NCBI GenBank assembly: GCA_036741235.1
Contig: DAINSQ010000056.1
Span: forward strand, 1 to 26,721
Direction: 5' to 3'
DNA: 26,721 nt
Source of the DNA: JABWBR01 sp036741235
Lineage (GTDB): Bacteria; Bacteroidota; Bacteroidia; Chitinophagales; Saprospiraceae
The translations under genes were made by a program, and so were the position numbers. Positions within the stretch are counted from its first letter, which is position 1, and each line of letters opens with the position of its first letter. Below the pieces are notes generated by a model. It worked only from the letters and a program-made list of their open reading frames with translations. It made no database searches and had not been told where the DNA came from. Shown piece by piece: positions 21,221 to 26,721 of the stretch.

Positions 21221-22927
21221 TTAATCTTTATTGCCGAATTTTTGTTCTTGCTTTTTGATGTAAAATAATTCGGTAGGCACTTTAAAGTCCTTGACTGTCA
21301 GGTTTTTAAGTGAAATTTCTTGCCATTTGTCAGATACGGGTAAAATGCGTTCGTACCGGGATGGGGCGCCAACCAACAGCGGCATGTCAAAATTGGGCAC
21401 ATCGCTTTTCCAGCGATAGCGCAAGCGCACATCGTCGCCCATTTGTTGCAATTGGTATTGAAATACCGGTATGGTGGGGTATTGCAGGTATTGTGCAAAA
21501 AATGGTTCGAAGTTTTTGCCGGTAAATTGGTTGACAAATGCGACAAAATCGCGGGTGGTGATATTCGAATGACTGGCATGGCGATAAAAGCCTTTTAGCA
21601 GGGCCCACCATTGATCGTCATTTCCGATAACATGTCGGAGCGTGTGCAGTATCCAGGCGCCTTTGTAGTAATGATCGCTACCGTCCCAGTTGTCAAAATT
21701 GACATCGGGAGGCCCCAATATAGGCTCCTTGTTGCTGATGAAGTAGCGCTGGCTGTTGAGATATCTGATGGCGTCGGCATAACTATAGGCGTATTCGACA
21801 AAGAGCGCCTCCATATAAGTAGTAAAGGATTCGTGTATCCACATTTCTGCTATATCGTTGCAACTCACGCTATTGCCAAAATATTCGTGCCCCGTCTCGT
21901 GAACGATGATGTAGTCCCAGTCCATATCGGAAGGAATCATGCCGCCCAGGTAGCCGCGCATGTATTGGTTGCCGTAGGCAATGGCGCTTTGGTGTTCCAT
22001 ACCGAGATAGGGCGTTTCAACCAAAGCGAAGCCGTCGCGCCAGTAAGGGTATTTATCGAAATAGTGTTCAAAACAGGCCAATACCTGGTGCACCTGTCTG
22101 AAATGTTTGACGGCTTTGTCTTTATTGTAGGGCAAAACGTAATAGTCCAGCGCCAGCGTGTCGCCGTCTTTGGCTTTGTATACATCGCGGAAGTGGGCGT
22201 ATTTGGCGATATTGACCGTCACGTTGTAGTTGTTGATGGGGTAAGACACAAACCAGTCGAAGCGCTGCATTTTCCCTTCCGGCACTATTTGCCGCAGGTT
22301 GCCGTTGGCTATGCAGGTAAGACCTGTAGGCACTGATATGCGGATTGCCATGCTGTCGGGTTCGTCAGACAGATGGTCTTTGTTGGGCCACCACAGGCTG
22401 GCGCCGTCGCCTTCGCAGGCTACGCCCACCCAGGGGTCGCCGTTGTTGTCATTGGCCCACACAAAGCCGCCGTCCCAGGGCGGATTTTTCGCCACCCTCG
22501 GGGCGCCGCTGTAGTAAACGCGCAACTGCCCCTTGTCTCCCTTTTGCTGTTGACGGGCAAACGTTACAAAAAAAGCATCGGCCTGACGCCGGTATTTTAG
22601 TTCCTGATCGCCAAAGACTACTTTTTCAATCTTCATATTGGCGTACAGGTCGAGCTGGAGTACGGTGAAATCTTCCAACACCTTATAATATATATCAACA
22701 GCGCCCGCAAGATGATGGCGGTCAATGTCAACTTTGAGTTGGAGATCATAGTAATACACGTCGTAGCAAGTGCGTTCGGGGCGCAGCATACCCCGCAGGG
22801 TATCGGCGGCAGTGAAAACGTAGGATTGGTAAAAGTCGGACTGCGCGTGGGCCCGTTGCCATGCAGCGCCGGTTATTATCGCGATAAGCAAAGGGTAGAG
22901 AAAGGCGCGTAAAACGGTAAAATGCAT
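21221..22927 (-). CDS. Secreted M1-family zinc metallopeptidase
   Basis: 568 residues from the ATG at 22927, which begins a signal peptide (MHFTVLRAFLYPLLIAIITG to HAQ); an ATG at 22969 would add a hydrophilic stretch in front of it. The gluzincin site is complete: H343-E344-T-G-H347 and E366 in MWIHESFTTYMEAL, 18 residues after the second His. The substrate N-terminus-binding block appears as LGMEHQSAIAYGN, corresponding to the GxMEN motif. An N-terminal beta domain (CYDVYYYDLQLKVDIDRHHLAGAVDIYYK) is typical of M1 aminopeptidases; the long ERAP-type C-terminal domain is absent. Function: aminopeptidase outside the cytoplasm, probably in peptide nutrition. It diverges from the ECF sigma factor gene across a 384-bp spacer. 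Confidence 0.93.
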   Translation of the reverse strand: MHFTVLRAFLYPLLIAIITGAAWQRAHAQSDFYQSYVFTAADTLRGMLRPERTCYDVYYYDLQLKVDIDRHHLAGAVDIYYKVLEDFTVLQLDLYANMKIEKVVFGDQELKYRRQADAFFVTFARQQQKGDKGQLRVYYSGAPRVAKNPPWDGGFVWANDNNGDPWVGVACEGDGASLWWPNKDHLSDEPDSMAIRISVPTGLTCIANGNLRQIVPEGKMQRFDWFVSYPINNYNVTVNIAKYAHFRDVYKAKDGDTLALDYYVLPYNKDKAVKHFRQVHQVLACFEHYFDKYPYWRDGFALVETPYLGMEHQSAIAYGNQYMRGYLGGMIPSDMDWDYIIVHETGHEYFGNSVSCNDIAEMWIHESFTTYMEALFVEYAYSYADAIRYLNSQRYFISNKEPILGPPDVNFDNWDGSDHYYKGAWILHTLRHVIGNDDQWWALLKGFYRHASHSNITTRDFVAFVNQFTGKNFEPFFAQYLQYPTIPVFQYQLQQMGDDVRLRYRWKSDVPNFDMPLLVGAPSRYERILPVSDKWQEISLKNLTVKDFKVPTELFYIKKQEQKFGNKD

Positions 22928-22976
22928 AAATGGGTTGTTTTGGTTTGAAAAGCCGGTGGTTATTGGCATTTAGCGC

Positions 22977-23001
22977 TTTAACCCTGAAAAACCGGGTTAA
23001 A
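22977..23001. repeat. Perfect 8-bp inverted repeat in the divergent spacer
   Basis: tttaaccc (22977-22984) and gggttaaa (22994-23001) with a 9-nt loop. It lies 50-75 nt upstream of the metallopeptidase start, so it would be in its leader or operate as an operator. The remainder of 22928-23156 is AT-rich with no gene. Confidence 0.5.
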
Positions 23002-23156
23002 AATAATCATTTTGAAAATAAATCGATTTTTAAAATTATGTATTAAAAAGCATTAATAATCAATGTCTTGATGCAGTTTAGCCGCTGAAAGCCGGTATGT
23101 TATTTTACAAAAACGGTTAATCTTGTGTTAAAATATTAAAAAAATATACCTTTATG

Positions 23157-23188
23157 TTTGGTGAATGTCAGACTTACTTCTATCTTTG
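23157..23188 (+). promoter_or_regulatory. Bacteroidota-type promoter of the ECF sigma factor gene
   Basis: TTTG (23157-23160), a 20-nt spacer and TATCTTTG (23181-23188) match the Bacteroidota primary-sigma consensus TTTG-N19-21-TAnnTTTG without a mismatch. Transcription should begin near 23195, leaving a leader of about 115 nt before the ATG at 23312, in which a hairpin is found. Confidence 0.7.
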
Positions 23189-23266
23189 GCATAGCGAAAT
23201 AACAAATTTCATTTCACACGCTCATTTTTTAACCAAAACTTGTTGATTATCGACCGTAACTTTTAC

Positions 23267-23310
23267 ACTAAATAATTAGTCAGCGTCCCATTACACTAAA
23301 ATTATTTAGT
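23267..23310 (+). promoter_or_regulatory. Leader hairpin / repeated site directly before the sigma factor start codon
   Basis: actaaataatt (23267-23277) and aattatttagt (23300-23310) are perfect 11-nt inverse copies, the second ending one base before the ATG at 23312. The same area also holds a direct repeat, ttacactaaa, at 23263-23272 and 23292-23301. It could hide the start region in an RNA hairpin or serve as an operator; both are inference. Confidence 0.5.
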
Positions 23311-23311
23311 T

Positions 23312-23893
23312 ATGCAAGTTACGCAGTTGAACGACCAACAACTCATCGCTCTGTATTTGGAAGGAAATGAGCGCGCCTTCGAAGAATTGCTGAACCGCCA
23401 TCAGCAAAAGATTTACACCTCCATATATCTGTTTGTCAAAGACCAGAGTCTGGCAGAAGATATTTTCCAGGAAGTATTCATTAAAATTATCGATACGCTT
23501 CGCCGTGGCAAGTATAACCACGAGGGCAAGTTTCTGCAATGGGCATTGCGCATTTCCTACAATATGTGCGTTGATTATTTCCGCCGTACGAAACGCCGCC
23601 CGCAGGTATCGCCCACCGATACGTTTGATATTTTTGATATCCTGCAAACATCGGACGACAACGCCGAGCAGTTTATCATTCGCAGCCAGACGCATGATAA
23701 GGTGCGCCACCTGGTGGATATGCTGCCGCCCGAGCAACGCGAGGTGGTGATTTTGCGTCACTATGCCGATATGAGCTTTAAGGAAATCGCCAAGCTTACC
23801 CGGGTAAGCATCAATACGGCCCTGGGCCGCATGCGCTACGCGCTGATCAATATCCGCAAGATGGTGGAAGAGAGAGAGGTCGTCCTCCAATAA
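23312..23893 (+). CDS. ECF-type RNA polymerase sigma factor
   Basis: 193 residues. Region 2 covers about 20-90 with AFEELLNRHQQKIYTSIYLF, the core-binding and -10-recognising DQSLAEDIFQEVFIKI, and WALRISYNMCVDYFRRTKRR. Region 4 covers about 130-185, LPPEQREVVILRHYADMSFKEIAKLTRVSINTALGRMRYAL, a complete helix-turn-helix. Region 3 is absent, as in extracytoplasmic-function sigma factors. No anti-sigma gene is adjacent: the downstream gene is dapF on the other strand. Control may instead occur through its long leader. The SINTALGRM end of the HTH is shared by a group of Bacteroidota sigma factors without FecR partners (recollection, not checked). Confidence 0.93.
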   Translation: MQVTQLNDQQLIALYLEGNERAFEELLNRHQQKIYTSIYLFVKDQSLAEDIFQEVFIKIIDTLRRGKYNHEGKFLQWALRISYNMCVDYFRRTKRRPQVSPTDTFDIFDILQTSDDNAEQFIIRSQTHDKVRHLVDMLPPEQREVVILRHYADMSFKEIAKLTRVSINTALGRMRYALINIRKMVEEREVVLQ

Positions 23894-23914
23894 TACATCG
23901 GGCTTTTAAAGCTC

Positions 23915-23956
23915 AAAAGGGTTGTGTCTCCGGAAACGGCGGTACAGCCCTTTTTT
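23915..23956 (+). terminator. Intrinsic terminator of the sigma factor gene
   Basis: aaagggttgt (23916-23925) pairs fully with acagcccttt (23944-23953), one pair being a wobble, and is followed by further T residues (T6 run 23951-23956). The loop itself contains ccg-gaaa-cgg, a small GNRA-type hairpin. It starts 22 nt after the stop codon. Confidence 0.85.
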
Positions 23957-23995
23957 CTTGATATACAAGAATTTGTGTAATAGTTTAGCGATAGG

Positions 23996-24011
23996 GTTTA
24001 GTTAACTAAAC
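23996..24011. repeat. Perfect 16-bp palindrome GTTTAGTTAACTAAAC
   Basis: The 16 bases read the same on both strands with no spacer. It lies between the sigma factor terminator and the end of dapF, 37 nt from the latter. A dimeric protein-binding site or a short two-way terminator element is possible. Confidence 0.7.
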
Positions 24012-24048
24012 TGACAGCTAACCCCCAACGCTAATCCCTCCTGAACCG

Positions 24049-24864
24049 TTATAAATAATTCTTCATTTCTCCTGTAAAAACATGTACAGCCGGGCCGTTC
24101 AACCAAATATCGCGGAACCCGTCGTTTGCAGGGTGGAAGCAGACCTCCAGTTGGCCGCCTTTGGTGCTTACCGGGATACAGTTGGGCATATTTCCTGTTG
24201 TGTGTAAGTAGCTTGCCAGTGCGGCGGCAGTCACCCCTGTGCCGCAAGAGAGCGTTTCGTCTTCTACGCCGCGTTCGTAGGTAGCCACGGCAATGCCGCC
24301 GGCTGTTAGTTGAACGAAATTGACGTTCGTGCCTTCTTGTCTGAATCGGGGGGAATAGCGCACTTCGCGGCCTGCTGCCACTACGTCGATGCGATTGATA
24401 TCGGGTACAAAAGCCACATAGTGGGGCGAACCGGTATTGAGATAGTAATATTGATCGCCGGATTCCACCCCTGTTACGTCGTTCATTTTCAGGCTTATCC
24501 AGCTGTTGGGTAGGAACAGGGCGTCGTGGCCGCCGTCGGCAGCCAGGAAGCGGTAAGTGTTGTTAATAGCCGGAATGCCGAGTTGCCGGGCAAATGCGGC
24601 GGTACAACGCCCTCCGTTGCCGCACATACTGCTCAGGTTGCCGTCGGCGTTGTAATAAATCATCTCGAAATCCCAGCCGCTTTTTTCCTGCAAAAGAATC
24701 AGCCCGTCGGCGCCGATACCGAAATGGCGGTCGCACAACCTGGCGATTGCCTGGGTATTGTTGGAGGGGGCAAACTGGCCGGAGCGGTTGTCAATCATGA
24801 CAAAGTCATTGCCCGCGCCCTGGTATTTGAAAAATTTGATGGATGGATCGGCAGCCTGCGGCAT
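24049..24864 (-). CDS. dapF: Diaminopimelate epimerase
   Basis: 271 residues, standard length. DapF interconverts LL- and meso-diaminopimelate for lysine and peptidoglycan synthesis in the cytoplasm. The two catalytic cysteines are present: C81 in SSMCGNGGRC and C207 in ETLSCGTGVTAAA. Other family blocks: KYQGAGNDFVMIDNR (13-27), RHFGIGADGLILLQ, FEMIYYNADG, NTGSPHYV and GTNVNFVQ. Use of meso-DAP implies a DAP-type cell wall. Its ATG lies 4 nt after the stop of a small membrane protein gene, so the two are almost certainly one operon. It converges with the sigma factor gene. Confidence 0.97.
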   Translation of the reverse strand: MPQAADPSIKFFKYQGAGNDFVMIDNRSGQFAPSNNTQAIARLCDRHFGIGADGLILLQEKSGWDFEMIYYNADGNLSSMCGNGGRCTAAFARQLGIPAINNTYRFLAADGGHDALFLPNSWISLKMNDVTGVESGDQYYYLNTGSPHYVAFVPDINRIDVVAAGREVRYSPRFRQEGTNVNFVQLTAGGIAVATYERGVEDETLSCGTGVTAAALASYLHTTGNMPNCIPVSTKGGQLEVCFHPANDGFRDIWLNGPAVHVFTGEMKNYL

Positions 24865-24868
24865 ATAC

Positions 24869-25087
24869 TTATTGGTTTGTTGAAGAAATCGTATCTGATT
24901 GCAGCGAATCCCGCTGCTCCTGTGGCGGCGACCAGCCGTCGAAAGGTTTGTCGAGCAGCTTGTGCCGGGTATACATCACTACTGCCATCAAAAGGATGAG
25001 CGCCAGTCCGAAAAGAGAAAATTTCCATCCCCAGATATTGCCCGATGGCGGAGTTTGTTGTTGATCCTGTTGTTGATCCTGCTGCAT
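24869..25087 (-). CDS. Small single-pass membrane protein upstream of dapF
   Basis: 72 residues from the ATG at 25087; the open frame extends further upstream, but that part has no coding character. The N-terminus is Gln-rich (MQQDQQQDQQQTPPSG, a repeat of GATCAACAA), then one membrane segment about residues 20-40 (WKFSLFGLALILLMAVVMY), then a short polar tail with KPFDGWSPP. The tail probably lies outside or inside the membrane with equal likelihood. No family was recognised. The 4-nt gap to dapF suggests coupled translation, but a functional link is not evident. Confidence 0.65.
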   Translation of the reverse strand: MQQDQQQDQQQTPPSGNIWGWKFSLFGLALILLMAVVMYTRHKLLDKPFDGWSPPQEQRDSLQSDTISSTNQ

Positions 25088-25220
25088 GATTTCGTTTTTC
25101 GCATAAAACCCGAAAAATAAGCGCTTGTTTTTTAGTAATGCCGAATAAATTGACAAATGCCGCAAAAATTTATAGCTTGCCGTTTCGTTTGTATCATAAC
25201 AGCCTTGAAAAATTTGTAAC

Positions 25221-26660
25221 GTGAGAAAATTGAAAACGTATATTCCGCTTGTCGTCACTTCTTTGTTGAGCGCCGTATTGGCCGTCGCAGCATACCGTCT
25301 GGTGGAACAACCCCGGCAGATCGTAGTGCGGGAAACATCGCCGGCGCACTACGCCAATTGGTCGGAAGACCTGCTCAATGACATTCGGCCGCGCACTTTT
25401 TTGTCGTCGGCGCCTACCAATTTTATTTCCGCTGCCGAACGAGTTACGGCTGCCGTGGTCAATATTAAAACCATGCAGGAAAGCCGTTTCGACCTGTGGG
25501 GCAACGGCTCGGTGGGCTCTTCCTCCGGCTCGGGCGTCATTATAACCCCCGACGGCTATATCGTGACCAACAACCATGTGGTGGAAGACGGCGACGAAGT
25601 GGAGGTGACCCTCAACGATAAACGCGAATTCAAGGCGGATGTCATCGGCATTGACCCTTCTACCGACCTGGCCCTGTTGAAAATAAAAGGCAAGGAGTTG
25701 CCTTATCTGGAACTCGGCAATTCCGATTCGCTGCGGGTGGGCGAATGGGTGCTGGCAGTGGGCAATCCCTTCAACCTGGAGTCGACGGTGACGGCGGGTA
25801 TCGTCAGCGCCAAGGGCCGGAGTATCGATATCCTGGAAGGGCAAGACCGCATCGAATCGTTTATACAAACCGATGCAGCCGTCAACCCCGGCAATAGCGG
25901 CGGCGCGCTGGTGAATACCAACGGCGAACTGGTGGGCGTCAATACGGCTATTATTACCCGCTCGGGCAGATACGAAGGCTATTCCTTTGCCGTGCCTGCC
26001 AACCTGGTGCGCAAGGTGATCAAAGACTTGCGCGATTTTGGCGTGGTGCAGCGCGGCATTCTCGGCGTTTTTGTAGACGAAATGAACAACGCACGCGCTG
26101 AAGAATTGGGCTTGAGCTCGGTGCAGGGCGTGTATATCACCCGCGTTACACCCGGCAGCGGCGCCGACGAGGCCGGCTTGCGAAAGGACGATGTGATCAT
26201 AGCCATTAATGGCGTGAAAACGCGCACAATGCCCGAAATGCAGGAGCAAGTGGGACGCTACCGGCCCGGCAATAAATTAACCGTTGATTACTACCGCAAC
26301 GGCAAGTTGAATAAAGCGGAGGTGGTTCTCAAGGATAAAAGCAACAATACTATCGCCCAGGCTGCCGATGAAGCCAATATGCTCACTAACCTTGGCTTCG
26401 AAGTGCGCAACCTGACCCGCGAGGAAAATAAACGCCTGCGCGTTGAAGGCGTCAAGGTGATCAGTATTTACCGGGGTAGCACCGTTGAACGAACAAATAT
26501 GGACCCCGGCTTTATTATCACGAAAGTAGACAGTAAAGCCGTCCGCTCAATAGATGAACTTATTCGGGAGTTGAAGGAGTCTAAAGACAAGGTGATGCTG
26601 GAAGGTATCTACGAGGATTACCCCGGCGAGTATTACTATGCTTTCCCGCTTAATGAGTAA
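25221..26660 (+). CDS. degP: HtrA/DegP-family serine protease with two PDZ domains
   Basis: 479 residues from a GTG start, followed by a membrane-anchor or signal segment (about 7-26, YIPLVVTSLLSAVLAVAAY) with no clear cleavage site. The trypsin-like protease domain (about 65-265) has the complete triad H119 (VTNNHVV), D149 (STDLALLKI) and S226 (NPGNSGGAL). PDZ1 spans about 275-370 (GVYITRVTPGSGADEAGLRKDDVIIAINGV) and PDZ2 about 385-475 (PGFIITKVDSKAVRSIDELI). This is the usual DegP/DegQ layout; it degrades or refolds damaged envelope proteins. It diverges from the small membrane protein gene. A GTAGGTT array begins 6 nt after the TAA stop. Confidence 0.95.
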   Translation: MRKLKTYIPLVVTSLLSAVLAVAAYRLVEQPRQIVVRETSPAHYANWSEDLLNDIRPRTFLSSAPTNFISAAERVTAAVVNIKTMQESRFDLWGNGSVGSSSGSGVIITPDGYIVTNNHVVEDGDEVEVTLNDKREFKADVIGIDPSTDLALLKIKGKELPYLELGNSDSLRVGEWVLAVGNPFNLESTVTAGIVSAKGRSIDILEGQDRIESFIQTDAAVNPGNSGGALVNTNGELVGVNTAIITRSGRYEGYSFAVPANLVRKVIKDLRDFGVVQRGILGVFVDEMNNARAEELGLSSVQGVYITRVTPGSGADEAGLRKDDVIIAINGVKTRTMPEMQEQVGRYRPGNKLTVDYYRNGKLNKAEVVLKDKSNNTIAQAADEANMLTNLGFEVRNLTREENKRLRVEGVKVISIYRGSTVERTNMDPGFIITKVDSKAVRSIDELIRELKESKDKVMLEGIYEDYPGEYYYAFPLNE

Positions 26661-26666
26661 GCTCCC

Positions 26667-26719
26667 GGTTGTAGGTTGTAGGTTGTAGGTTGTAGGTTGT
26701 AGGTTGTAGGTTGTAGGTT
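26667..26719 (+). repeat. Seven GTAGGTT heptamers after the HtrA gene
   Basis: Seven perfect tandem copies (26671-26719) preceded by a partial copy (ggtt, 26667-26670), starting 6 nt after the stop codon and reaching the window end, so the full length is unknown. Sense orientation is the same as for the arrays after the thiolase and cytochrome genes. Confidence 0.92.
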
Positions 26720-26721
26720 TG

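Noticed and set aside
25194..26249. Long open frame (about 351 codons) on the minus strand, His- and Ala-rich
   Set aside because: Antisense to the HtrA protease, which has a complete catalytic triad and PDZ domains.

Overview
The window comes from a Bacteroidota chromosome, most likely Saprospiria or a related lineage. The evidence is a type IX secretion (T9SS) cargo protein, many lipoproteins with Cys lipoboxes, starts without clear Shine-Dalgarno sites, and promoter-like words of the Bacteroidota form TTTG-N19-21-TAnnTTTG (best example at 23157-23188). The organism name is inference; no rRNA or other marker is present. No tRNA, rRNA, CRISPR array or transposase gene was found.

Layout. 1-194 (minus) is the 5' end of a coiled-coil protein with perfect 42-bp repeats. 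409-3315 (plus) is a large lipoprotein joining a degenerate GH3 domain to a beta-lactamase-type serine hydrolase. 3316-4134 is gene-free and full of inverted repeats and decayed short-word repeats. From 13421 down to 4135 nine to ten closely packed minus-strand genes follow one another: xseA, xseB, a TerC-family membrane protein, a GT4 glycosyltransferase, an ApbE-type flavin transferase, a DEDDh exonuclease, two MbnP-like lipoproteins and two di-heme MauG/MbnH-like cytochromes. 13457-15412 (plus) holds a T9SS-sorted secreted protein and a DUF502 membrane protein. 15502-18306 (minus) is dnaB, interrupted by a complete 429-residue intein with a LAGLIDADG homing endonuclease. 18472-19686 (minus) is a thiolase. 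19788-21043 (plus) has a helical lipoprotein and a spermidine-synthase-like protein. 21221-22927 (minus) is a secreted M1 metallopeptidase. 23312-23893 (plus) is an ECF sigma factor with a good promoter and a leader hairpin. 24049-25087 (minus) is dapF with a small membrane protein gene. 25221-26660 (plus) is an HtrA/DegP protease.

How the genes work together. The clearest functional unit is 8058-4135: two MbnP-like surface lipoproteins followed by two MauG-family di-heme enzymes. In methanotrophs MbnH (a MauG relative) oxidises a Trp of MbnP to build a copper site, so this looks like a doubled copper-handling or protein-oxidation cassette in a non-methanotroph. ApbE upstream adds another extracytoplasmic redox-maturation function. 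The other genes are mostly housekeeping.

The most unusual non-coding signal is a set of short-period repeats placed directly after stop codons. GTAGGTT heptamers follow three different genes in the same sense orientation, and in one case supply the stop codon. A second word family (TTTAATGCTTGA-like) covers the facing ends of DUF502 and dnaB. Two further genes have their stop codons inside hairpin arms.
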